From Labilithrix sp. (lineage in GTDB: Bacteria > Myxococcota_A > Polyangia > Polyangiales > Polyangiaceae): 64,000 nucleotides of DNA. A program made the translations under genes and the position numbers. Location: contig JAHBWE010000004.1 in assembly GCA_019637155.1 (NCBI GenBank), positions 186,001 to 250,000 on the forward strand, in the 5' to 3' direction. How positions within the stretch are numbered: position 1 is the stretch's first letter; each line of letters opens with the position of its first letter. Positions 1 through 7,462 of the stretch are shown here, piece after piece. Under the pieces are notes generated by a model. That model saw only the letters and a list, made by a program, of their open reading frames with translations, was not told the DNA's origin and ran no database searches.

Positions 1-1410
1 AACGCGACGCGTCTTCTCGGAGCTCTTTGCGCGACCATCCTTGCTTCGTCGATCGGCACGTCGCTCGTCGCGTGCAGCGCGCCGGAGAAGGAACCGGTCT
101 CGACCGCGCAGGCGACCAGCGCGGCGAGCGTCTCGATCAGCCTCCTGGACTCGAACGGCAACAAGGTCGGCACGGCCTCCGGCGTTCTGCTCGCGCCGCG
201 GCTCGTGCTGACGGCGGGCCACGCGATCTCCGGCAAGGGGAAGTGGGAGATCACGTCGGCGGACGGCAAGACCAAGGTCACCGGCTCGCGCGGAATGACC
301 TACGACTGGATGACCTACGACAGCACGCTGGCGCACCCGCGCCGTCACGACGTCGGCGTCATCCACCTCGACGCTCCGATCAAGCTCGACGCGTACCCGA
401 AGCTCGTCGCCGGCAAGCCGGTGAACGGTCTCGAGGCGACGCGTGTCCGTCACACCGGCGCGAAGTTCGATCACGTGTCGGTGTTCCTGAACAAGGTCAA
501 GACGACGCCGAACAACCTGCTCGGCGAGATGAAGGGCGGCGAGACGCTCGACACGGGCGGCGCCGTCTACAACGACGAGGGCATCATCGGCGTCGTGTCG
601 GGCCGCGGCCTCACGACCGGGAAGCTCTACGTCGCGCGGACCGACAAGCTCAGCACGTGGCTCTCGGCGAAGGTGGCGTGCGCCGGCGGCACGGCGAAGG
701 CGACCTACGCGGTGGGCGCGGACAAGTCGCAGGAGATCTGCGACGAGAACGGCAACCCGATCGGCGGCAGCAGCAACGCCTCGTCGTCGGGCGGCGCGAA
801 CGACGGGTCCTCCACCAACGGCGGCGACACCGGCGGCAGCTGCGAAGAGAACAACGACGGCGTGTGCAGCGGCCAGTGCGGCGGCATCAACAAGACGACG
901 GACGGCGACAACGGCGGCCCGAACGGCAACACCGACGGCGACGACGGCCGCGACGGCGCGAACACGGGGACTTCGAGCTCTTCGGGGTCTTCGGGCTCTT
1001 CGGGCTCGAACCCGAACCAGGGCGGCGACAACGGCGGCCCGAACGGCAACAGCAGCGCCACCGGCAGCGGCGGCCCGAACGGCGGCGGCGGCGACGCGAA
1101 CAGCGACGGCGTCGGCTCGTCGGGCTCGAACCCGAACCAGGGCTCGTCGAGCTCGAGCGGCGGCGGCGAGAGCGCGTCGGCGACGGCGAGCGCGGGCAAC
1201 GACAACGACACGAACGGCGGCCGCACCGGCGGCGCGGTCGACGACGAGGAGGCCTGCCAGGGCCCGAGCGACGATCCCGAGGTCTGCCCGCCCGAGCCCG
1301 ACGGCTGCACCGGCAGCCAGTGCGGCGGCGGCATCCCGGACCAGAACATCAGCTACGGCGCGTGCGGCTGCGACGGCGCGCGCTCCCGCAGCGACGCCGA
1401 CGTCCGCTGA
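1..1410 (+). CDS. Trypsin-like (S1) protease homologue, lipoprotein, 5' end cut by window
   Basis: The reading frame is open from the first base, so the start codon lies outside the window. The first residues look like a lipoprotein signal ending in LVAC. A chymotrypsin-fold domain follows: LTAGHA carries the catalytic His and HDVGVIHLD the catalytic Asp. The usual GDSGG motif reads LDTGGAV, so the nucleophile Ser is Thr. From about residue 250 the chain is a Gly/Asn/Ser/Asp-rich low-complexity stalk, then a short Cys-containing tail. It is probably anchored at the cell surface. With Thr at the nucleophile position it may be a pseudoprotease or an unusual Thr variant; the sequence does not decide. 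A hairpin terminator candidate follows the stop. Confidence 0.75.
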   Translation, partial: NATRLLGALCATILASSIGTSLVACSAPEKEPVSTAQATSAASVSISLLDSNGNKVGTASGVLLAPRLVLTAGHAISGKGKWEITSADGKTKVTGSRGMTYDWMTYDSTLAHPRRHDVGVIHLDAPIKLDAYPKLVAGKPVNGLEATRVRHTGAKFDHVSVFLNKVKTTPNNLLGEMKGGETLDTGGAVYNDEGIIGVVSGRGLTTGKLYVARTDKLSTWLSAKVACAGGTAKATYAVGADKSQEICDENGNPIGGSSNASSSGGANDGSSTNGGDTGGSCEENNDGVCSGQCGGINKTTDGDNGGPNGNTDGDDGRDGANTGTSSSSGSSGSSGSNPNQGGDNGGPNGNSSATGSGGPNGGGGDANSDGVGSSGSNPNQGSSSSSGGGESASATASAGNDNDTNGGRTGGAVDDEEACQGPSDDPEVCPPEPDGCTGSQCGGGIPDQNISYGACGCDGARSRSDADVR

Positions 1411-1435
1411 TCCAGCAAATCCGTCGGACACGGAG

Positions 1436-1470
1436 AAGGCCGCCCGCTCGAGAGAGCGAGGCGGCCTTTC
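1436..1470 (+). terminator. Rho-independent terminator candidate
   Basis: AAGGCCGCC (1436-1444) pairs with GGCGGCCTT (1460-1468), and an inner CGCTC/GAGCG stem leaves a GAGA loop. A short T-rich tail follows. It sits 26 bp after the stop of the protease-like gene and just before the GST start codon, so it should separate the two transcription units. Confidence 0.7.
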
Positions 1471-1491
1471 GATTTGCTACGCTGTTCGGCG

Positions 1492-2217
1492 ATGACCTAC
1501 GAGCTTTACTACTGGCCGAGCATCCAGGGCCGCGGCGAGTTCGTCCGCCTCGCGCTCGAAGACGCGGGCCTGGCGTACGTCGACGTCGCGCGCGAGAGCG
1601 GCACGAAGGAGATGATGCCCGTCTTGCAGGGCAAGGCCGGCGGCGGGCGCCACTTCGCGCCGCCGGTGCTGAAGGACGGCGAGGTGCTCGTCTCGCAGAC
1701 GGCCGCGATCCTCGACTACCTCGCGTCGAAGCATCGGTCGCTCCTCCCGGACAGCGAGCCGGGGACGCGGAGCCGCGCGCTCCAGCTCCAGCTCACGATC
1801 GCGGACTTCGTCGCGGAGGCGCACGACACGCACCACCCGATCGCGACGAGCCAGTACTACGAGGACCAGAAGCCGGAGGCGAAGAAGCGCGCGGCCGCGT
1901 TCCTCACCGATCGCGTGCCGAAGTTCTTGGGCTTCTTCGAGTCGTGCATCCACGACAACGAGGTCGCGGGCACGCTCCTGGGGCCCGGCTTCTCGTACGT
2001 GGACCTCTCGCTCTTCCAGATCGTGCAGGGCCTCGCCTACGCGTTCCCGAAGGCGTTCGCCAACACGAGGAAGAAGCACCCGCGCGTCCTCGCGCTGCGC
2101 GATCGCGTCGCGGTGCGCCCCAACATCGCGAAGTACCTCGCGTCGCCGCGGCGGCTCGCCTTCAACGAAGACGGGATCTTCCGGCGCTATCCGGAGCTCG
2201 ACGTCACTCGAGCGTGA
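1492..2217 (+). CDS. Glutathione S-transferase family protein
   Basis: The protein has 241 residues, the normal size for a cytosolic GST. The N-terminal thioredoxin-fold half starts MTYELYYWPSIQGRGEFVRL; it has the cis-Pro motif FAPPVLKDG and the glutathione-contact motif SQTAAILDYL. The C-terminal half is the usual all-helical domain. I chose the ATG at 1492 because the domain begins there; a TTG at 1474 would only add residues from the terminator region. The gene converges with the next one and overlaps its 3' end by 14 bp. The substrate cannot be told from sequence. Detoxification or redox roles are typical of the family. Confidence 0.85.
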   Translation: MTYELYYWPSIQGRGEFVRLALEDAGLAYVDVARESGTKEMMPVLQGKAGGGRHFAPPVLKDGEVLVSQTAAILDYLASKHRSLLPDSEPGTRSRALQLQLTIADFVAEAHDTHHPIATSQYYEDQKPEAKKRAAAFLTDRVPKFLGFFESCIHDNEVAGTLLGPGFSYVDLSLFQIVQGLAYAFPKAFANTRKKHPRVLALRDRVAVRPNIAKYLASPRRLAFNEDGIFRRYPELDVTRA

Positions 2218-2968
2218 CCGTCACGCCCGTCGCGGTGCCTTGCGAGCTCGTGCAGCTCTTGAAGCTGGGGCTCACGCCGAGCGCCTCGAGCACGGCGGTG
2301 CTGCCCTCCCAGCGGTTCGCGGTGACGGAGCGCTCGATGACGGTCGCGACCACGCACGCGTCGCCCTTGCAGACGCGCGCCTTCGTGTTGCAGAGCTTCT
2401 TCGACATCATGCCGCTCGGGACCGCGATCCAGGCCTCGTCGTCGACGAACGAGCGTGACTCCGAGGGGCCGCAGTAGAAGGTCACCTTGCCGGCCTTGCG
2501 CGAGTACGAATCGCACTTGATGAGGAAGTCCCAGTTGCCCTGCCAGAGCATGGTGACGCCGGAGTATTTACGGCCGTTGAAGTCCGCCTCGTCGGCCGGC
2601 TCGGGCGCCGGCGCTTCGGCCTCGTCCTCCGCCGCCCTCACGTTCACCGGCGCGCCGCTCTCGGCCTTCAGGTAGCGGCCGCTCGCCCAGCCTTCGTTGC
2701 CGTCGTACTCGACCTTGTAAAACTCCCCCTTCGGGTTCGCCGCGAGGGCGGTGACGCTCGCGCCGAGCGGCATCGTGAGCAGGATCTTCCCCGAGGTCGA
2801 CGGCGTCGCGCGCAGGTTCAGGCGCGCGGTCGTCACGAGCGTCGCGCCCTCCGTCGTCGCGCCGGTGATCCGAGACTCGGTGCTTCCGCTCTCCTCGTCC
2901 GCCATCTCGGTCGCGCACGCGCCGAGGGCGAGGAGGGAGATCATGGCGACCGATTTGAGGAACGACAT
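2204..2968 (-). CDS. SH3-domain lipoprotein
   Basis: The 254-residue protein starts with a lipoprotein signal; the lipobox LGAC puts the lipidated Cys at residue 18. Residues about 42-105 form a bacterial SH3 (SH3_3) domain, with the signature LNLRATPSTSGKILLTMPLG and ending in GWASGRYL. An Ala/Glu/Pro linker follows. The C-terminal ~120 residues (starting FNGRKYSGVTMLWQGN) contain several Cys and no family I can name. Bacterial SH3 domains often bind peptidoglycan or peptides, so a cell-envelope role is likely but inferred. The gene converges with the GST gene and overlaps it by 14 bp. Confidence 0.75.
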   Translation of the reverse strand: MSFLKSVAMISLLALGACATEMADEESGSTESRITGATTEGATLVTTARLNLRATPSTSGKILLTMPLGASVTALAANPKGEFYKVEYDGNEGWASGRYLKAESGAPVNVRAAEDEAEAPAPEPADEADFNGRKYSGVTMLWQGNWDFLIKCDSYSRKAGKVTFYCGPSESRSFVDDEAWIAVPSGMMSKKLCNTKARVCKGDACVVATVIERSVTANRWEGSTAVLEALGVSPSFKSCTSSQGTATGVTVTLE

Positions 2969-3077
2969 GCTCCCACCTGCAGCAACCCATGTGCCGCGCG
3001 ATAGGTGCAGGATTCACGGGGTTTCTGCGGATCGATCATGGAGTGATCGCCGAGATCAGTGTCATGAGCGGGTGACG

Positions 3078-4013
3078 TCAGTGCCGGTAGCCGACGGTGA
3101 CGTGTCCGAGGGCGGGGCGCACGAAGAGGCCGCCCGACTTCGTGCCGCCCCAGTCGACGAAGAGCGCGGCGACGCCGGTGAGCGCGGTGACGCCGATCGT
3201 CGCGCCGAGGAGGATGTTGGTCCGGAATTGCGTCGCGCGCCCGTCGTCGAGCTCCTGCTTCGTCGCCTCGCGGGAGTCGACGCGATCGCGGAACCGCTCG
3301 CGCTTCGTGCTCGAGTCGAGGCCGGACCAGAGCGTGACGCCGCCGCCGGTGATCGCGAGCGCGCCGCCGATCGCGACGACGACCCACGGGAGGTGGAAGC
3401 GCTCTTCCTTCCTTGGGGGAGGCGGTGGCGCCGGCTCGGGCTTCTTCGGCGGCGGGGGAGGGGGCTCGAGCGTGACCTCGAGCGTCTGGCCCGCCGCGAG
3501 CGTCACCGTCTTCTTCACCGGGACGTCGCCGCTCCGGCCGCTCACGACGTGCTCGCCGGGGGCGACGAAGAGGCCGTCCGGATCGCTCGGCGTCTCGTCG
3601 ACCTTCACGTCCGAGAGCGCGGGTGCGTGGACGACGACCTTGCCGAGCTTCGACGTCAAGGTCCCGAGCGCGGCGCCGGCGGCCTTTCGGTCCTGTGCGG
3701 AGGTGGGGGCTTCGCGGAGGTACTTCGCGTAGAGGTTCGCGGCGCGGACGTCCTCGCCGGCGCGGTTCCACGCCGAGGCCGCGTTCCAGAGCGCGTCGTG
3801 GTGCGGCTTCTTGCGGTAGGCCTCCTCGAAGATCGAGCCCGCGGTCTTGTAGTCGCCGGCGTGGAAGGCCTTCTGCCCGGCGAGGAACAGGGCGTGGGCG
3901 GTCGTCTTGTCGTCGTCGGCTGCGGCCGGGCGCATGGTTCCGGCGAGCACGATCCCGACGATCGCGGCGGTCCCAAGCAAGCGACGCAAGAGCACGGCGA
4001 GCGATGCTAACAT
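3078..4013 (-). CDS. TPR/PEGA-domain membrane protein, head-to-head with a Ser/Thr kinase
   Basis: The protein has 311 residues. An N-terminal hydrophobic signal ends near MRPAAADDD. TPR-like helices follow (ALFLAGQKAFHAGDYKTA, LWNAASAWNRAGEDVRAA), then a PEGA-like beta domain (GKVVVHAPALSDVKVDE), a Pro-rich linker, and two hydrophobic segments near the C-terminus (LPWVVVAIGGALAITGGG and LLGATIGVTALTGVAALFV). This layout is common in myxobacterial proteins encoded beside PknB-type kinases. The ATG at 4013 is only 12 bp from the divergent kinase ATG at 4026, so the promoters of each gene must lie within the other's 5' region. I infer a periplasmic scaffold or partner of the kinase. Confidence 0.75.
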   Translation of the reverse strand: MLASLAVLLRRLLGTAAIVGIVLAGTMRPAAADDDKTTAHALFLAGQKAFHAGDYKTAGSIFEEAYRKKPHHDALWNAASAWNRAGEDVRAANLYAKYLREAPTSAQDRKAAGAALGTLTSKLGKVVVHAPALSDVKVDETPSDPDGLFVAPGEHVVSGRSGDVPVKKTVTLAAGQTLEVTLEPPPPPPKKPEPAPPPPPRKEERFHLPWVVVAIGGALAITGGGVTLWSGLDSSTKRERFRDRVDSREATKQELDDGRATQFRTNILLGATIGVTALTGVAALFVDWGGTKSGGLFVRPALGHVTVGYRH

Positions 4014-4025
4014 CGGGAGCGGTCC

Positions 4026-5648
4026 ATGGATGCGCCGGCGGTCTCGATCGGCACCGTCGTCGCGGGCCGCTACCGCGTCGACGACGTGCTCGGCGAAGGT
4101 GGCATGGGCGCGGTCTGGGCGGTCGTCGACGTCGAGACCGGCGCGCCGCTCGCGCTGAAGGTCGTCCTCGAGGCCACGCCCGAGCACGTCGCGCGGTTCG
4201 GCCGCGAGGCGAAGGCGACGATGCGGATCCAGAGCGCGCACGTCGTCCGCGTCGTCGACGTCGGCACGATCGAGGACACGGTCCCGTTCATGGTGATGGA
4301 GCGGCTCGAGGGCGAGACGCTGAAGGACCTCGTCGCGGACGGCCCGCTCCCGGACCGCGCGGTCGCGGACCTCTTCCTCCAGGCCTGCGAGGGCCTCGCG
4401 CACGCGCACGCGCTCGGCATCGTCCATCGCGACGTGAAGCCGTCGAACCTCTTCGTCCTCGCGGGCCGCGAGCGGACGCTGAAGGTCCTCGACTTCGGCA
4501 TCGCGCGGATGACCTCGTACGAGGCGTACGAGAACCGCGAGAAGACGACGACGGTGACGGACAGCGCCGCGCTCCTCGGCTCGCCGCAGTACGTCTCGCC
4601 CGAGCAGCTCCAGTCCCCGTCGAGCGTCGACGAGCGCGCCGACGTCTGGTCGCTCGGCATCTCGATGTACCTCGCGCTCACGGGCACGCTCCCCTTCAGC
4701 GGCAGCTCGCTCGCGGAGGTGCTCGTCGCGGTGATGAGCAAGCCGACGCCGCCGCTCGGCTCGAAGGCGTCGCCGGCGATGGCGGCGATCGTGCAGCGCT
4801 GCCTCACGCGCTCGCTCGACGACCGCTTCCGGCGCGTGAGCGACCTCGCGGAGGCGCTCGCGCCGCTCGCGTCGCCCGAGCGCGCCGCGCTCCTCCCGCG
4901 CATCCGCGCCGTCGCCGCCTCGGCCGCGCCGATCGTCGCGCCGGTCCCGCCGTCGAAGCTCCGCGATCCGAACGACAAGACGTTCACGCTCGAGGACAGC
5001 CTCGACGAGAAGGCGACCGTGCAGGACCTCCGCTCGCAGCGGCCGGCGTCGCTCGGCTCGGGTCCGCTCCCGCCGATCGGCGGCGCGGAGCCGGTGACGG
5101 GCACGGAGATGGCGGCCGCGATGACCGCGCCGTCGATGCGCAAGAAGCGCCGCGCGCGCTCGGTGCTCGGCCTCGCGTTCGGCGCGGGCCTCGTCGTCAC
5201 GATCGCGGCGGGCGGCCTCGTCGTGAATCGCCTGCGCGCGCGCCCGCCGCTCGAGCAACCGGAGCCGCCGCTCGCCGAGCTGCCGCTCGCCGAGCCGCCG
5301 GCGGCGACGTCGGTCGCGGCGACGTCGAGCGTGACGGAGCCTGCGGGCGATCCGCCGCTCGAGCTGATCGCCGACGGCGCGATCGCGAAGGTGGTGCGGC
5401 CGACGCGGCAGCGGGTGGAGCTCCTCGAGGACGGCAAGGCGCTCCTCCGCGTAGGGGCGGTGAAGAGCGATCTCGCGATCGAGGTGGAGCTCGCGAACGG
5501 CGCGCGCGCGAAGGGCGTCGCGAAGCCGGGCGGCCCGACGACGATTCGCCTCGTCACGGTGCCGAGCACGAAGCCGAAGCCGGGCGCGAGGCCGCCGCCG
5601 AAGCCGGCGTCGACGCCGAACGAGCTTCACAAGAGCCCTTACGACTGA
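4026..5648 (+). CDS. PknB-type Ser/Thr protein kinase, membrane anchored
   Basis: The protein has 540 residues. The kinase domain spans about residues 15-285. It has the Gly-rich loop GEGGMGAVW, the ATP-binding Lys45 in LALKVV, the catalytic loop HRDVKPSN (H134-R135-D136), a DFG motif (VLDFGIAR) and the APE-equivalent YVSPEQL. A low-complexity linker leads to one transmembrane segment (SVLGLAFGAGLVVTIAAGG, near residue 385). The outer domain of about 140 residues is Pro/Ala-rich with a small beta region. All catalytic residues are present, so it should be active. It is divergent from the TPR/PEGA gene and converges with vapC, with only 7 bp between the two stops. Confidence 0.9.
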   Translation: MDAPAVSIGTVVAGRYRVDDVLGEGGMGAVWAVVDVETGAPLALKVVLEATPEHVARFGREAKATMRIQSAHVVRVVDVGTIEDTVPFMVMERLEGETLKDLVADGPLPDRAVADLFLQACEGLAHAHALGIVHRDVKPSNLFVLAGRERTLKVLDFGIARMTSYEAYENREKTTTVTDSAALLGSPQYVSPEQLQSPSSVDERADVWSLGISMYLALTGTLPFSGSSLAEVLVAVMSKPTPPLGSKASPAMAAIVQRCLTRSLDDRFRRVSDLAEALAPLASPERAALLPRIRAVAASAAPIVAPVPPSKLRDPNDKTFTLEDSLDEKATVQDLRSQRPASLGSGPLPPIGGAEPVTGTEMAAAMTAPSMRKKRRARSVLGLAFGAGLVVTIAAGGLVVNRLRARPPLEQPEPPLAELPLAEPPAATSVAATSSVTEPAGDPPLELIADGAIAKVVRPTRQRVELLEDGKALLRVGAVKSDLAIEVELANGARAKGVAKPGGPTTIRLVTVPSTKPKPGARPPPKPASTPNELHKSPYD

Positions 5649-5655
5649 CGCGCGC

Positions 5656-6030
5656 TCACACCTTGAAGATGCGCGTGTCGGGGAAGAAGGCCTGGAGCCG
5701 CTGCAGATCGTCGAGGTCGGACGTGTAGACCGCGCTGCCGGAGCGCGCCGCGGACGCCATGACGATCGCGTCGACGACGGTGGCGCCTTTCACCGCGGCG
5801 ATGGCCTCGCCGGCGACCTTCGCGAGCTCGGCGTCGAGGGGCTCGACGTCGACGAGCCCGAGGATCATGTCGCGCACGTCGGAGCGACCGCGCCACCACT
5901 CGGCGAGCACCGCCGCGGGGACGATGATGAGGTCTCCGCGCTTCTTGGCGACGCGGCCGATCGCGACGATACGCGCATTCTTCCGCTCGAGGCCGATGAG
6001 CGCGCCTGTATCGAAGGTGATCGTTCTCAC
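5656..6030 (-). CDS. vapC: VapC-like PIN-domain toxin
   Basis: The 124-residue PIN domain carries the acidic residues expected for the metal site: Asp in ITFDTGALIGLE, Glu in AVLAEWWRG, Asp in VVDAIVMASAA and Asp in VYTSDLDDLQRL. PIN toxins of VapBC modules are ribonucleases that usually cut tRNA or rRNA. The GTG start at 6030 overlaps the antitoxin stop by 4 nt (GTGA), which indicates translational coupling. The target RNA cannot be predicted from sequence. Confidence 0.85.
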   Translation of the reverse strand: MRTITFDTGALIGLERKNARIVAIGRVAKKRGDLIIVPAAVLAEWWRGRSDVRDMILGLVDVEPLDAELAKVAGEAIAAVKGATVVDAIVMASAARSGSAVYTSDLDDLQRLQAFFPDTRIFKV

Positions 6031-6305
6031 TGGCGGCTCTTCCTCGTGGGCTTTTTCCGAGGCTCGCTCTTTTTCGCGGGCGGCGCACCATCGATCTCTA
6101 GCCCGATCTCGGCTTCGAGCTCGGGCGTCAGCTCCCCCACCGGCCCTGCCCACTCCAAGTAGCGAGCCCAGGCCTGCTCCCGTCGCGCGGCCTTGAGCGC
6201 GTCGCTCACGATCGCGGACACGCTCGTCGCCTGGTCTTCCGCGCGCTTCTGCGCCCACTCGACGAGGGTGGGATCGACGATCGAGATGCTGAGCTTGGCG
6301 GCCAT
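6027..6305 (-). CDS. vapB: VapB-like antitoxin (ribbon-helix-helix)
   Basis: The protein has 92 residues. The N-terminal ~45 residues (LSISIVDPTLVEWAQ...ATSVSAIVSDALKAA) fit a ribbon-helix-helix DNA-binding domain. The rest contains an acidic segment (GELTPELEAEIGLEID), which would bind the toxin, and a basic Lys/Arg tail. It lies directly upstream of the PIN toxin with a 4-nt overlap, so the pair forms a standard type II module. A perfect palindrome just upstream of its start codon is a likely autoregulatory operator. The basic tail is somewhat longer than usual for VapB. Confidence 0.8.
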   Translation of the reverse strand: MAAKLSISIVDPTLVEWAQKRAEDQATSVSAIVSDALKAARREQAWARYLEWAGPVGELTPELEAEIGLEIDGAPPAKKSEPRKKPTRKSRQ

Positions 6306-6307
6306 GG

Positions 6308-6327
6308 TTCCTACCTCGGGGTAGGAA
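6308..6327 (-). promoter_or_regulatory. Palindromic operator candidate for vapBC
   Basis: TTCCTAC (6308-6314) and GTAGGAA (6321-6327) are perfect inverted arms around a 6-bp spacer. The palindrome ends 2 bp upstream of the vapB ATG, and its proximal arm contains the purine-rich GTAGGAA that would serve as ribosome binding site. Antitoxin binding here could block transcription, and a hairpin in the RNA could mask the ribosome site. Either role is inferred. Confidence 0.6.
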
Positions 6328-6337
6328 GTCTAGCACG

Positions 6338-7462
6338 TCACTCGCAGGCGCCGATGTCCTTGCCGATGCACGTCTCGTCGCGCTCCGGCTCGAAGGGTTG
6401 GCCGAGCGCGGCGGGGACCATCGTGAGGCCGATCGCGGTCGACACGGCGTTGCAGACGCGGCCGTCGCGGTCCTGGGTCGGGTCGACCATGATGTCGGCG
6501 GCGCCGCAGATCTTCGCGCGCACGAGCGCCATCAGCGTGTCGCTCTCGCAGAGTCGCTTGCTCGCGTCGGTCGGGTTCTGCACCCGCGCGACGGTCTCGA
6601 GCGCGTCCTCGAGCGGCCAGCGTCCGACCGCGACCGCGTCGCTGACCGTCCAGCGACCCGTCGCGGCGTCGCGCGCGAGGGTCCCGGTGAAGCGGACCTG
6701 ACGCAGCCGGAGGTCGGCGTCGGAGTTGAACGGGATGCGCGTGGTCGCGAGATCGCTGATGACGAGCTTCCAGTCGCGGACGAAGCCGGTCGAGATCTCG
6801 CTCGGCTCGAGCGGATCGATGCCGCCCTGCTTCACGTCCGCTCGGTCGATGTCCCATTTGTCGTCCGGGTCCGTCCACGCCGGCGCGCCGCCGCTCGCGG
6901 AGCGCGCGCGGTAGAGCGCGAAGCGGACCTCGTCGTCGTTGGCGGTGCCGTTGTAGCGCTCGATGCGCGCGATGATCCCGCGCTCCCCTTTCGCGAGGGC
7001 CTCGTTCGCGTAAAAGGACGGATCCTTCACCGCGTTCGCGAGCTCGGCCATCAGCGTCCCGGTGCCGTTGTCGCGACCGTCGACGCCGTCGCACATGCCG
7101 GCGTCGCTCGGGGCCTCCTTGCGCGGCGTGCACGAGCCCTCGTTCAGCTGGCACGAGCAGACGCCGTCGAGATCGTAGCCGAGCGTCGGATCGACCGCCC
7201 CGCCTTCGATCCCGAGCGAGATCTCCTTCAGCGCGAAGACGATCTGGAGCTCGCCGCCGGTGCCGAGGTCGGGCGACGGGGCGTTGACCGGCACCGTCGC
7301 CGCGTTCGGGCACTCGGAGCTGCTGCCGCTGCTCGAAGAGGAGGAGCTGCTCGACGACGAGCTGCTGCTGCCGATCGCCTGCGGCAGCTCCGCGTCGTTC
7401 CAGATCGTGCAGCCGGTCCAGACGGCGAGGGCGGCGCAGAGGGCCGCGACGAGCTTCCTCAT
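6338..7462 (-). CDS. Hypothetical lipoprotein with poly-Ser stalk
   Basis: The 374-residue protein has a lipoprotein signal (lipobox TGC, lipidated Cys near residue 18) and a run of 14 Ser around residues 33-47. The rest is a soluble domain of about 320 residues with several Cys (for example LDGVCSCQLNEGSCTPRK). I do not recognise the domain. Its ATG shares one base with the stop codon of the sigma-54 activator (TAATG), so the two genes are translationally coupled. Ser-rich stalks after a lipidated Cys recur throughout this window and probably hold globular domains away from the membrane. Confidence 0.7.
   Translation of the reverse strand: MRKLVAALCAALAVWTGCTIWNDAELPQAIGSSSSSSSSSSSSSSGSSSECPNAATVPVNAPSPDLGTGGELQIVFALKEISLGIEGGAVDPTLGYDLDGVCSCQLNEGSCTPRKEAPSDAGMCDGVDGRDNGTGTLMAELANAVKDPSFYANEALAKGERGIIARIERYNGTANDDEVRFALYRARSASGGAPAWTDPDDKWDIDRADVKQGGIDPLEPSEISTGFVRDWKLVISDLATTRIPFNSDADLRLRQVRFTGTLARDAATGRWTVSDAVAVGRWPLEDALETVARVQNPTDASKRLCESDTLMALVRAKICGAADIMVDPTQDRDGRVCNAVSTAIGLTMVPAALGQPFEPERDETCIGKDIGACE

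Noticed and set aside
27..2477. 816-codon open frame across the protease-like and GST genes
   Set aside because: High GC leaves long shadow frames. Its Arg-rich translation has no fold, while the other frames hold a clear trypsin-like domain and GST.
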